A stretch of 64,000 bases of DNA from JBBTSG01 sp038064775. Lineage in GTDB: Bacteria; Patescibacteriota; Minisyncoccia; UBA6257; GWB1-50-10. The stretch spans positions 1 to 64,000 of the forward strand of contig JBBTSG010000006.1 in NCBI GenBank assembly GCA_038064775.1, in the 5' to 3' direction. Below the pieces are notes generated by a model that was not told the DNA's origin, did no database searches, and saw nothing but the letters and a program-made list of their open reading frames with translations. Every line of letters starts with the position of its first letter. Within the stretch, counting starts at the first letter, position 1. Shown here piece by piece: positions 1-7,534 of this stretch. Position numbers and translations under genes: made by a program.

Positions 1-73
1 GCTCCCCGGGTAGGATTCGAACCTACAACCCGCTCCTTAACAGGGAGACGCTCTACCATTGAGCTACCGGGGA
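1..73 (-). tRNA. tRNA-Asn(GTT)
   Basis: Read on the minus strand, this folds as a full cloverleaf. The acceptor arm pairs TCCCCGG with CCGGGGA, the D arm is GCTC-AATGGTA-GAGC, the anticodon loop is CTGTTAA (anticodon GTT), and the T arm is GTAGG-TTCGAAT-CCTAC. The 3' end runs to the window edge, so an encoded CCA cannot be judged. The 5' ten bases also contain the stop codon of the adjoining GIY-YIG gene, and the first 16 bases recur at 346-361. Confidence 0.93.
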
Positions 74-76
74 ATA
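61..76 (-). repeat. 16-bp direct repeat, copy within tRNA-Asn 5' end
   Basis: GAGCTACCGGGGAATA (plus strand) covers the 5' end of tRNA-Asn and recurs exactly at 346-361, on the far side of the GIY-YIG gene. The two copies start 285 bp apart and bracket that gene like a target duplication or attachment pair. Confidence 0.9.
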
Positions 77-315
77 AATGTCTTTATGAAATCTCTGCCT
101 TTGTGGGACTTTAGTTGCCGTTCTCGCAAAATGGCAAAATTTCTACTCAGGACATCTTCAGAATAAATTAGTCGCCACTCACCGTCAAACCTAGAAGTGT
201 AGCTATTTTTAAATTCGCCAGAATTGTGTAAATCAAGGCGTTGTTTCAAATCTTGGGTCTGACCTATATAAATCTTATCGTTCTTTTTGTTATAAATTGC
301 GTAAACGATAAACAT
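64..315 (-). CDS. GIY-YIG nuclease-domain protein (UPF0213/YhbQ-like), 83 aa
   Basis: This is a single-domain GIY-YIG endonuclease. The sequence shows the paired YAIY and IYIGQT strands (residues 5-19), the catalytic Arg in the following RLDLHN helix (about residue 26) and the metal-binding Glu in RERQLK (about residue 66). The length is normal for stand-alone members. Its TAG stop is supplied by the first bases of tRNA-Asn, so the gene lies flush against the tRNA. The whole gene sits between two exact 16-bp copies of the tRNA 5' end, with a TCCGGC-palindrome just upstream. Family members are structure-specific nucleases of unclear role. I infer that it belongs to a small mobile unit. Confidence 0.88.
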   Translation of the reverse strand: MFIVYAIYNKKNDKIYIGQTQDLKQRLDLHNSGEFKNSYTSRFDGEWRLIYSEDVLSRNFAILRERQLKSHKGRDFIKTFIPR

Positions 316-329
316 ATGAGACGCCTACC

Positions 330-345
330 TCCGGCAGTTGCCGGA
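330..345. repeat. Palindrome TCCGGC-AGTT-GCCGGA
   Basis: A perfect 6-bp-arm hairpin lies between the GIY-YIG start codon and the distal tRNA-end repeat. The same arms with a different 4-base loop occur at 1142-1157 and 7376-7391. Confidence 0.85.
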
Positions 346-361
346 GAGCTACCGGGGAATA
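346..361 (-). repeat. 16-bp direct repeat, orphan copy of tRNA-Asn 5' end
   Basis: This is an exact copy of bases 61-76. There is no tRNA body attached to it, so it is a remnant or a duplicated end. Confidence 0.9.
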
Positions 362-400
362 TACGATTCTAAATAATAATTGATAATCGCCAAGTTATTC

Positions 401-434
401 TAAAAAAAATCGCGCCTGCTGTAAAGCAAGCGCG
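401..434 (-). terminator. Rho-independent terminator of the 439-819 gene
   Basis: The arms CGCGCCTGCT and AGCAAGCGCG (one mismatch) enclose GTAA. On the minus strand they are followed by a run of eight T, just after the stop codon at 439. Confidence 0.8.
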
Positions 435-438
435 GAAT

Positions 439-819
439 TTAAGATAATTTTTGGAATATGTGAAAAATATTTAAAAGTTCTTTTTTTACAATCATTTTTC
501 GCTTTTCGACTGGAATTTCAAGATTCACTCCCACAACTGGCTGTTTATCCTCCATTAGTGCTCCGTAAGGGCCTGTAACGGAAATTGGGATAACTCGGTA
601 ATTTTTTTCAATAATCACGACATAAAAATCAATGCCCATTTGAATATCGGCGAAGCTAAATTTGCTAGTTCTCAAAAAGTCGTTAATAATTCCTTCTCCT
701 TTCATTTCTTTCAAAATCGCCTCAACAAAATCTTCCCGCTCCTTTCCTATTCGCTCGCTTTCTAGATCGCTTTTTTTAGCACGCTCCATAACATGTTCAC
801 GCAGTTCTGTAGAGTTCAT
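439..819 (-). CDS. Hypothetical protein, 126 aa
   Basis: I do not recognise this protein. It has a charged helical N-terminus (residues 1-45), then a segment containing GIDFYVVIIEKN and VIPISV, which weakly recalls the strand pair of PD-(D/E)xK-like CPR proteins, although the usual Lys is absent. No signal peptide or membrane segment is visible. It is a single gene, with its own promoter-like sequence upstream and a clear terminator downstream, divergent from tRNA-Lys. The reading frame is supported by this framing, but no function can be assigned. Confidence 0.65.
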   Translation of the reverse strand: MNSTELREHVMERAKKSDLESERIGKEREDFVEAILKEMKGEGIINDFLRTSKFSFADIQMGIDFYVVIIEKNYRVIPISVTGPYGALMEDKQPVVGVNLEIPVEKRKMIVKKELLNIFHIFQKLS

Positions 820-862
820 ATTATTTTTTAAATTTCCTAAAATAGGATAATGCGCTGTGATT

Positions 863-890
863 ATTTTATATTACCAAGTGAAAGTCGCAA
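863..890 (-). promoter_or_regulatory. Probable promoter of the 439-819 gene
   Basis: On the minus strand there is TTGCGA, 16 bases, then TAAAAT. The -10 lies about 45 bases upstream of the start codon. Confidence 0.45.
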
Positions 891-895
891 GTCGA

Positions 896-924
896 TTGAA
901 TTTTTAGGATAGTTTGTTTAAAAT
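896..924 (+). promoter_or_regulatory. Promoter of tRNA-Lys
   Basis: TTGAAT, a 17-base spacer, then TAAAAT. The predicted start is about ten bases before the mature tRNA. Confidence 0.7.
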
Positions 925-940
925 AAAAGCGGTTAAATAT

Positions 941-1011
941 CCCTCCATAGCTTAGTGGCAAAGCACCTGCCTTTTAAGCAGTGTATCTAGGTTCGATTCC
1001 TAGTGGAGGGA
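941..1011 (+). tRNA. tRNA-Lys(TTT)
   Basis: The acceptor pairs CCCTCCA with TGGAGGG. The D arm is GCTT-AGTGGCAA-AGC, the anticodon loop is CTTTTAA (anticodon TTT), and the T arm closes on GGTTCGATTCC. The bases after the discriminator are CAA, so CCA is not encoded. A decayed copy of its 3' 23 bases lies 178 bp downstream. Confidence 0.93.
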
Positions 1012-1015
1012 CAAA

Positions 1016-1051
1016 AATTAAGACGGGATATTTAGTCCCGTTTTAATTTTT
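1016..1051 (+). terminator. Terminator of tRNA-Lys
   Basis: The core arms ACGGGA and TCCCGT are extended by AATTAA/TTAATT pairing and followed by TTTTT, directly after the tRNA. Confidence 0.85.
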
Positions 1052-1213
1052 CTCTAGGGATCGAACAGGGAAAGGGGTCGGGAAAACGGAAGTTTTCCAG
1101 TGATGGAAGTACTGAAACCGCAAGGTGTCAGAAAATTTCGCTCCGGCAACCGCCGGAGGCGAAATTTTGTTCGCTTCCTAGTAGAGAGACACTTCGATAA
1201 GCTCAGTGCAAGC
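1051..1213. repeat. Multi-hairpin element ending in a decayed tRNA-Lys 3' copy
   Basis: The element contains three successive hairpins. GGAAAAC-GGAA-GTTTTCC (1081-1098) is perfect. CTGAAACC-GCAA-GGTGTCAG spans 1112-1131. A long palindrome at 1132-1168 carries TCCGGC-AACC-GCCGGA inside AAAATTTCGC/GCGAAATTTT. Bases 1169-1191 match tRNA-Lys 991-1013 at 20 of 23 positions. Bases 1051-1067 are a partial inverted counterpart of 1170-1190. Bases 1191-1213 carry an ACTTCGATAAGCTCAGTGC-type palindrome. No coding region is visible. It could be a non-autonomous mobile element or a structured RNA. Confidence 0.6.
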
Positions 1214-1220
1214 AAAAACA

Positions 1221-1250
1221 AAATAAAAATCGCCCAACTAGGCGATTTTT
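1221..1250 (-). terminator. Terminator of nrdJ
   Basis: AATCGCC/GGCGATT arms lie just below the reductase stop. On the minus strand they are followed by TTTTTATTTTG. Confidence 0.85.
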
Positions 1251-1260
1251 AAATTATTTA

Positions 1261-4023
1261 TTAAGAACAACCTCCCGACGCTTCACCGCACTGGAGACAA
1301 GTAAGGCACGTGCCGGTTCTGACCATTATTCCGCCGCAAATGCGGCAAACAGTTTCCCCAGGCACTTTATTGGCTTTTTTAGACGTTTCGTCAATTTTTC
1401 CAACATTCGGACTTACCACCGCCGTAACCGACTCTTTTATTTTTTCTTTAACTTCCGTAACTGGTTCGTTCGTAATCAAACGCCGCTCAAGACCAAATTC
1501 GGTAAGTTCTTCGTTCGAAAGAAAAATTAAAACCAAATAACGGAAAATATAATCAATAATACTTGTCGCCACTTGAATATCCCTGTTTTCCGTGAAGCCG
1601 GCCGGCTCAAAACGAGTGTAGACAAATTTTTGGGCAAGCACTTTCAAGGGAACGCCATACTGAATCGCTATTGAAACAGAAATTGAGAAAGCGTCCAAAA
1701 GTCCCGAAAGAGTGCTGCCTTGTTTAGACATCCTGATAAAAATTTCCCCAAGCGTCCCGTCCTCGTAAATACTATATGTTAAGTATCCTTCGTGGCCGGC
1801 AATAGAAAATTTATGAGTGTTTGAAGTACGAGTAGCCGGCAAACGTTTTCGAGAAATCACCGGTGTTGGTTTCATTAATTTTCCGCCTTTGCTTTCCGAT
1901 CCGGAAACATTCAACGGTTGGGTGGCTTTCGAACCATCACGATAAACCGCGAACGCTTTGATTCCCATCTTCCAAGCCATTTTATACGCTTCTTCAATTT
2001 CTTCTTTCGTAATATCGCTCGACATGTTGAATGTTTTTGAAATCGCGCCGGAAACAAATTGCTGAACAGCAGCGACCATTCGCACGTGGCCCTGCCAAGA
2101 AATCGCCCGCGTGCCTTTGGCTGGCTTCACCGCGCAGTCAAAAACTGGCAAATGCTCTTCTCTAAATCCAGGCGCGTTTTCAACCGTGCCATTTAGAGAA
2201 ACATAATCAACAATTTTTTTCATTACTTCTTTTGAATAACCAAGTTTAAGAAGCGCTTCTGGAACGCCGGAATTTACAATCTTCATCCAACCACCACCAA
2301 CCAATTGTTTCATTTTAACAAGCGAGAAATCCGGTTCAATGCCGGTTGTGTCGCAATCCATCATAAAAGAAATAGTGCCAGTCGGAGCAATTACGGTAAC
2401 TTGTGAATTCCGAAAACCGTTTTTCTCTCCAAGTGAAAGCGCCTCTCTCCAAACATTCACTGCCTCCGCGCCAAGTTTTTTATCGGTTAAATTATTTTGG
2501 CTTATACGCCTTGAGGCAAGACTGTGATTTTCAATAACCCTAAGCATCGGTTCACGATTTATCGCGTAGCCTTCAAACGGCTTCATTCGGCCGGCAATCT
2601 CCGCCGAAAAACGGTAGGCCTCGCCAGACATTAAGGATGTGATAGCGGCGCCCCAAGAGAAGCCAGCTTCAGAATCATAGGGAATACCTTTATCCATAAG
2701 CATAGCGCCTAAATTAGCGAAGCCTAGACCTAATTCTCGGAATTTTCGGGCATTTTCGGCAATTCTTTCGGTTGGATAGCTCGAACTCCCAACAATTATT
2801 TCTTGGGCAAGAATAAAAACGCGAACGGCCTGCTTAAATTCTTCTACCTTAAAATTGCCGCTAGCGTCTAAAAACTTCATTAGGTTAATGGAGGCAAGAT
2901 TGCAGGCGGAATTATCAAGGTGCATATATTCGGAGCAAGGATTTGAAGCGTTAATCCGGCCGGAGTTTGGACATGTATGCCAATTATTAATTGTTGTATC
3001 AAATTGAACGCCGGGATCACCACATTCCCAAGCTGCTTTAGCAATTTCGGATAGCACTTCTCGCGCTTTGTATTTTTTGGCCGACTTATTGTTTGTAATA
3101 AACTTTGTTTCCCAGTCACGATCTCGTTCTGCTGCTTCCATAAATTCATCGGTTAAACGAACAGAGTTGTTCGCATTTTGAAACTGAATTGAATTCCAAG
3201 CGTCATTATTTAAATCACTCATGTTGTAACCAGCCTCAATAAAAGCTCGCACTTTTTTTTCTTCGTCGGCTTTCGCCCGAATAAAATCCATTACGTCGGG
3301 GTGATCAATATTTAACACAACCATTTTTGCCGCCCGCCGCGTTGTGCCGCCGGACTTAATCATTCCCGCAACTGAATCCGCGCCACGCATAAAAGAAACC
3401 GGACCGGACGCGTAACCGCCTTGCGATAACTGTTCTGTTTTAGAACGAAGGTTTGATAAATTAACGCCACTTCCAGAACCGCCTTTAAAAATCATTCCTT
3501 CGGTTTTAATCCAATCTAAAATATCGCGCATATCATCATCAACTGAAAGAATGAAACACGCCGAACATTGTGGTTTTTCTTTTACGCCGACATTAAACCA
3601 AACTGGAGAATTAAAAGAACCTTTTTGGTAAAGAAGGATGTGAGAAAGTTCGTCTTCAAAAATTTGCGCTTGGTTTGCGTTTGAAAAATAACCTAAATTT
3701 TCTCCCCATTGCCGCATTGTCGTAGTAATCCGGCTGATCATTTCTCGTAAACTTTTTTCCCGCGCGGGTGAAGCAAGCTGACCGCGGAAATATTTTGAAA
3801 CAGTAATATTTATAGCGTTTAAAGACCAAAAATCGGGAAATTCAACGCATTTTTGTTCAAAAACTTTTTTAGTGGCACTTCCTACAACAGCGTCACGCTT
3901 CACCCACTTCACTTCATCGAAAGGATGAACGCTGGCCCGAGTGAAAAATCTCTCAAGAGTTAAAGATTTTTTGACTCTAGAATTTTTGGGAAAACTTAAT
4001 ATTTTTTTGGTTTTTTTCTTCAT
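1261..4023 (-). CDS. nrdJ: Adenosylcobalamin-dependent (class II) ribonucleoside-diphosphate reductase, 920 aa
   Basis: This enzyme makes deoxyribonucleotides from ribonucleotides using a B12-derived radical, with no oxygen-dependent partner subunit. The sequence shows the N-terminal reductase region (SPVWFNVG near 139 and CSAC at 153-156), GGSGSGVNLS near 181-190, the NPCSE active-site segment near 360, and PTGTISFMMD further on. The C-terminus has four CxxC-type cysteines (CRICGG, CLTCLQCG) forming a zinc-ribbon tail. Length is full and no intein is seen. It stands alone, with a terminator on each side. The thioredoxin/glutaredoxin pair near 13000 is the likely reductant. No B12 synthesis gene is visible here. 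Confidence 0.95.
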   Translation of the reverse strand: MKKKTKKILSFPKNSRVKKSLTLERFFTRASVHPFDEVKWVKRDAVVGSATKKVFEQKCVEFPDFWSLNAINITVSKYFRGQLASPAREKSLREMISRITTTMRQWGENLGYFSNANQAQIFEDELSHILLYQKGSFNSPVWFNVGVKEKPQCSACFILSVDDDMRDILDWIKTEGMIFKGGSGSGVNLSNLRSKTEQLSQGGYASGPVSFMRGADSVAGMIKSGGTTRRAAKMVVLNIDHPDVMDFIRAKADEEKKVRAFIEAGYNMSDLNNDAWNSIQFQNANNSVRLTDEFMEAAERDRDWETKFITNNKSAKKYKAREVLSEIAKAAWECGDPGVQFDTTINNWHTCPNSGRINASNPCSEYMHLDNSACNLASINLMKFLDASGNFKVEEFKQAVRVFILAQEIIVGSSSYPTERIAENARKFRELGLGFANLGAMLMDKGIPYDSEAGFSWGAAITSLMSGEAYRFSAEIAGRMKPFEGYAINREPMLRVIENHSLASRRISQNNLTDKKLGAEAVNVWREALSLGEKNGFRNSQVTVIAPTGTISFMMDCDTTGIEPDFSLVKMKQLVGGGWMKIVNSGVPEALLKLGYSKEVMKKIVDYVSLNGTVENAPGFREEHLPVFDCAVKPAKGTRAISWQGHVRMVAAVQQFVSGAISKTFNMSSDITKEEIEEAYKMAWKMGIKAFAVYRDGSKATQPLNVSGSESKGGKLMKPTPVISRKRLPATRTSNTHKFSIAGHEGYLTYSIYEDGTLGEIFIRMSKQGSTLSGLLDAFSISVSIAIQYGVPLKVLAQKFVYTRFEPAGFTENRDIQVATSIIDYIFRYLVLIFLSNEELTEFGLERRLITNEPVTEVKEKIKESVTAVVSPNVGKIDETSKKANKVPGETVCRICGGIMVRTGTCLTCLQCGEASGGCS

Positions 4024-4124
4024 ACGCTTAAAAAATAACGGCTTATTTTTTATAATTTATTAAAGTAAGTTAATTTTAGAATGATAGGGCAAACACGCAA
4101 CGGTGGATAAGTTGTAAAAACAAC

Positions 4125-4150
4125 AAAAAACTGGAGTTTTGTCCAGTTTT
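4125..4150. terminator. Bidirectional terminator between ftsZ and nrdJ
   Basis: AAAACTGG (4127-4134) pairs with CCAGTTTT (4143-4150), and T-runs follow on both strands. For ftsZ it lies about 50 bases after the stop. Confidence 0.75.
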
Positions 4151-4176
4151 TATTTTCTATCATTCAATAAATCGGG

Positions 4177-4203
4177 ATAGTCCTGAGTTCGACGAAGGAC
4201 TAT
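4177..4203. repeat. Palindromic repeat overlapping the ftsZ stop codon
   Basis: The arms ATAGTCCT and AGGACTAT enclose GAGTTCGACGA. The ftsZ TAG stop (4200-4202) lies in one arm. The CTGAG...CGAAG core is related to bases 1191-1213 read in reverse. Confidence 0.7.
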
Positions 4204-5405
4204 TTTTTCTTTTTTCGGAGAAAGGTGGGAATCTCCCAAGAATCAGTTTTTTCGACGCCAGTTTTTAGCGCTTTTCCTTTATTTATCTTTAAATCTCCGC
4301 CAGTTTTCATTTCTTCTTCAAATTCGGTCGGCAAATTCTTACCTTCCGCCTTCCGGCCTGAGTCCCGATTAACAAAAAGTGTTGGTAAGTTGGTTCGCTG
4401 GCTAAAAACACCATTAAAACCAGTCGCAATAACAGTCACTTTAAGGCTCTTATCTTTCAAATTACGATCGTGGTAAGCGCCGAAAATCACCCGCGCCCCA
4501 GAATCAAGATTAGCCGAAACTGCCTTTGCGATATCGTGAACCTCGGTCATTTTTAAGTCCCGACCGCCCGCCACGCTGAATAAAACTCCTTTTGCTCCTT
4601 CCATTGAAATATCAATTAAGGGTGAATTAATTGCTCCGTTTACCGCTTTAATACTCCGATCTTGACCAGAAGCTAAACCAATACCAATAATCGTTGGACC
4701 GGCATCTTTTAATGTTGTTTTGATATCCGAAAAATCAACATTTATAAGTCCCGGCGCATTAATAAGATCGGCAATAGCTTGAACGGCATTTTTTAGCACA
4801 TCATCAATATAGCCGAAAGCCCGCGAAACAGGCGTGTCTTTATTAATTAAACTAAAAATCCGATCATTAGGAATAATAACTAAAGAATCAACTTTATCTT
4901 TCAAGCGAGCAATTCCTTCGGTTGCAATCGTAAGACGTTGAGCGCCTTCAAAAGAAAATGGTTTAGTGACAACCGCAACTGTAAGGATTCCTTTTTCTCT
5001 GGCAATTTCACTAACGACTGCGCTTGCTGAAGTACCGGTGCCACCACCCATGCCGGCTGTTACAAAAACAATATCCGCTCCTTCAAGCGCTTCGCCGATT
5101 TCTGACCGGTTTTCTTCTGCCGCTTGTTTGCCAATTTCCGTATTCATTCCCGCGCCTAGTCCACGCGTTAAGGCTTTGCCGATATATATTTTTCTGTGAG
5201 CGGAAGCATAATCTAAATCTTGCGCGTCAGTATTAATGGCAATAAATTCTACGCCCTTAATCCGGCCGGTTTCCATCATTCTAGTCACCGCATTGCCACC
5301 ACCACCGCCGCAACCAACAACTTTAATTACAGCAACGCCATTACGCCGGCGATTTGGCGCTGGCGCTGTTTGATGCGCTCTTTTTAAAATTCTTCTTTTT
5401 GCCAT
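4200..5405 (-). CDS. ftsZ: Cell division GTPase FtsZ, 401 aa
   Basis: This tubulin-like GTPase forms the division ring. A basic N-terminal extension of about 24 residues precedes the nucleotide-binding GCGGGGGNAV (31-40). The tubulin signature GGGTGTSAS is at 120-128, followed by the usual T7 region (NAPGLINVDF). The C-terminal tail ends EIPTFLRKKKK, matching the conserved FtsZ peptide that binds FtsA. It lies 9 bp behind ftsA and is the last gene of the rpsU-yqeY-ybeY-ftsA-ftsZ run. Its stop codon lies in a palindromic repeat. Confidence 0.97.
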   Translation of the reverse strand: MAKRRILKRAHQTAPAPNRRRNGVAVIKVVGCGGGGGNAVTRMMETGRIKGVEFIAINTDAQDLDYASAHRKIYIGKALTRGLGAGMNTEIGKQAAEENRSEIGEALEGADIVFVTAGMGGGTGTSASAVVSEIAREKGILTVAVVTKPFSFEGAQRLTIATEGIARLKDKVDSLVIIPNDRIFSLINKDTPVSRAFGYIDDVLKNAVQAIADLINAPGLINVDFSDIKTTLKDAGPTIIGIGLASGQDRSIKAVNGAINSPLIDISMEGAKGVLFSVAGGRDLKMTEVHDIAKAVSANLDSGARVIFGAYHDRNLKDKSLKVTVIATGFNGVFSQRTNLPTLFVNRDSGRKAEGKNLPTEFEEEMKTGGDLKINKGKALKTGVEKTDSWEIPTFLRKKKK

Positions 5406-5414
5406 TTAATTAAT

Positions 5415-6632
5415 TTAAGGAATAAGATTTTTAATAAATTGTTTGATTAAACCTGGGCCAGTAAAAATTTTCTTGTTTCCGCCGGCCGCCGATAAAACAA
5501 GTCCAACAGCAGAAGCAAACTCCGGGTCATCAAGTAATTCTTGATGAGTAGGATTCAAAATTTCAAAGTTACTTAAGTCTGGGAAACCAATCTGAACCGG
5601 TAATTTCATTTCTTCTTTCACTAAATCTGTCATCCCAGCCAGTTTAACACCGCCACCGGTTATGACTACGCCTGCCGGTAATTGGGGCACCCGACCAAGG
5701 GATTTGAGCTCATTATTAATGAGATCTAAAATTTCCGCAAGTCTTATTTCGATAATCTCCGAAAGAAACCGTCGAGCAATTTCATTTTTATTGGTTGGTT
5801 CAACTTCGGAAAGTTTAATCATTTCCCGACGGGAAATTTCTTTAGACAAGGCAAAACCGTAAGTGGTTTTAAGCTTTTCGGCAGCGTCAATCGGCGTCTT
5901 AAAACCAATAGCAATATCATTCGAAACAAAACCTGAACCAACCGGCAATGATTTGGCGTGAGCCATTTTATTTTCTTCATAAATCGCGAAAGAGGTTGTG
6001 CCAAAACCAAAATCAATAAGTAGAACACCTAAATCGCGTTGGCGTTTTGAAAGCACCGACTTTGCAGCGGCGAGCGGATTAAAAACTAAACCGCCAACCG
6101 TAAATCCAACTCTCTCTAAGCTCTTAACAAGAATATTAATATGGGGAGAAAAAGCTTCAATGATAATTGTGCTTACCTCAAGTCGACTTCCTGTCATTCC
6201 AAGCGGGTCAGTAATATCACCAACTTCATCAACAAAAAATTCTCTCGTAATATTGTGAAGGATAAGATGATTTGATGAAAGTTTTACGGCTCGCGAAGAT
6301 TGCACTGCTCGATCAACATCGTCTTGCTGAATTTCCTGATCAGCGCGCGCAACAACGACTACGCCGCGCGAAAGGCGCGGCTTAACTTGTTCACTTTGAA
6401 TATTTACAAAAATGTTTTGGGTTGCTTGCCGGGAAATTTTTTGTAGATCATTGGCTATTTCCCGCAAAACTAAAGAAAATTCTTCTGTGTCGACAAGTAC
6501 GCCCTTCCGCAAACCCACTGAAGGTTGCTTGAAAGCCGTTACAATTGAAAGCTCGCCATTTTTTTTAGGCGTTGCGACCACGCATTTAATTTGCGATGAA
6601 CCAATATCTAAACCGGTGATAAAATTTGCCAT
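5415..6632 (-). CDS. ftsA: Cell division protein FtsA, 405 aa
   Basis: This actin-like ATPase anchors FtsZ to the membrane. It starts with phosphate-1 motif GLDIGSSQIK (8-17), has the SHS2-type insert after about residue 85, phosphate-2 LLIDFGFGTTSFA near 225 and the adenosine motif VITGGGVKLAG near 325. The C-terminal GLIKQFIKNLIP looks like the short amphipathic membrane anchor. It abuts ybeY (stop 6633) and precedes ftsZ, the classic division pair. Confidence 0.96.
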   Translation of the reverse strand: MANFITGLDIGSSQIKCVVATPKKNGELSIVTAFKQPSVGLRKGVLVDTEEFSLVLREIANDLQKISRQATQNIFVNIQSEQVKPRLSRGVVVVARADQEIQQDDVDRAVQSSRAVKLSSNHLILHNITREFFVDEVGDITDPLGMTGSRLEVSTIIIEAFSPHINILVKSLERVGFTVGGLVFNPLAAAKSVLSKRQRDLGVLLIDFGFGTTSFAIYEENKMAHAKSLPVGSGFVSNDIAIGFKTPIDAAEKLKTTYGFALSKEISRREMIKLSEVEPTNKNEIARRFLSEIIEIRLAEILDLINNELKSLGRVPQLPAGVVITGGGVKLAGMTDLVKEEMKLPVQIGFPDLSNFEILNPTHQELLDDPEFASAVGLVLSAAGGNKKIFTGPGLIKQFIKNLIP

Positions 6633-7058
6633 TTAATTGCTTACTAAAGCGTTTTTTAGCTTGTTTTCCAGCCGAACCATTTTTATGGTATCACGGCTTT
6701 TGCTATGAGTATAGCCTAAAAGATGAAGTAAACCGTGGATCGCAAGTAAATCTAAGTGTTCGCCTTTTGATTTAATGTAAACCGGCGCAAGATAAATTTC
6801 GCCAAGATACTGAAAATGCTTTTTTGACTCCGGAGTCATAAACCCGGCCTTATTATCAAAACTTAAAACATTAGTCGGTTGAGATTTACCCCGAAAAAGA
6901 GAGTTTAAAACCTTAATTTCTTTGTTACTAACAAGGAAAATATCTACTGATTGCCTGTTTTTTTTTAAAATTTTGAATGATTTAAGAATTATCCGGCGGA
7001 AACGAAAAGCTGCGTAATCGAAACCACGCACCATATTCTTAACCCTAACTTGATTCAT
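6633..7058 (-). CDS. ybeY: Endoribonuclease/rRNA maturation factor YbeY, 141 aa
   Basis: This metal-dependent RNase acts in 16S rRNA 3'-end maturation and ribosome quality control. The zinc motif H108-x3-H112-x5-H118 is intact in HGLLHLLGYTHSK. VLSF near residue 65 and the conserved GEIYLA strand are also present. The start overlaps the yqeY stop by 4 bp (ATGA type), suggesting coupled translation. Length is typical for small members. Confidence 0.94.
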   Translation of the reverse strand: MNQVRVKNMVRGFDYAAFRFRRIILKSFKILKKNRQSVDIFLVSNKEIKVLNSLFRGKSQPTNVLSFDNKAGFMTPESKKHFQYLGEIYLAPVYIKSKGEHLDLLAIHGLLHLLGYTHSKSRDTIKMVRLENKLKNALVSN

Positions 7059-7534
7059 TTTAAGTGAGTGAGTTTTTCTTTTAATATCTCGCCTACTAAT
7101 TTTGCGTCCGCTTTTCCCTTCAATTCTTTCATGGTCTCACCCATTAATTTTCCGAAATTTTTCTCTCCCTGCATTCGCGAAACGACTCCTTCAACGATTT
7201 TCCGCACTTCCGCCTCGCTCATTTGTGCCGGCAAATAAATTTCAAGAAGTTTAAGTTCGGAATTTTCTTTCTCGGCGAGTTCTTTTCGATCGCCTTTCAT
7301 GAAAAACTCCGCCGCTTCTTTTCTTTTTTTCGCCTCGCGCCCAACAACCTCCAATACTTCTTCATCGCTAAGCTCTCCGGCAGACGCCGGATTACCACCC
7401 TTACTTCGTTTTTCAATTTCGCGATTGTGGAGAGCCGCGCTTAACATGCGCAAAGTAACCAATTTTTCAGCGGCCCGATCTTTTAAAGCTTGCTTTAAGT
7501 CCGCCTCAATTTTTTGCTTCAAGGCGCTCGCCAT
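7055..7534 (-). CDS. yqeY: GatB/YqeY domain protein, 159 aa
   Basis: This is a YqeY protein, related to the tail domain of the GatB amidotransferase subunit, with a proposed tRNA-linked role. The ORF shows the N-terminal helical domain (LKDRAAEKLVTLRMLSAAL), the conserved LSDEEVLEVVGREAKKRKEAA and the C-terminal MGETMKELKGKADAKLVGEIL. Between EKR and LSDEE is an extra SKGGNPASAGE stretch encoded by a palindromic repeat at 7376-7391, absent in typical members. It abuts rpsU (stop 7535). Confidence 0.94.
   Translation of the reverse strand: MASALKQKIEADLKQALKDRAAEKLVTLRMLSAALHNREIEKRSKGGNPASAGELSDEEVLEVVGREAKKRKEAAEFFMKGDRKELAEKENSELKLLEIYLPAQMSEAEVRKIVEGVVSRMQGEKNFGKLMGETMKELKGKADAKLVGEILKEKLTHLK
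7376..7391. repeat. Palindrome TCCGGC-AGAC-GCCGGA inside yqeY
   Basis: This is the same 6-bp arms as at 330-345 and 1142-1157 with a different loop. It lies in frame within yqeY and encodes part of NPASAGE. Confidence 0.85.

Noticed and set aside
2880..3149. 89-aa minus-strand frame inside nrdJ
   Set aside because: It is an out-of-frame shadow of the reductase gene with no homology pattern or ribosome site.
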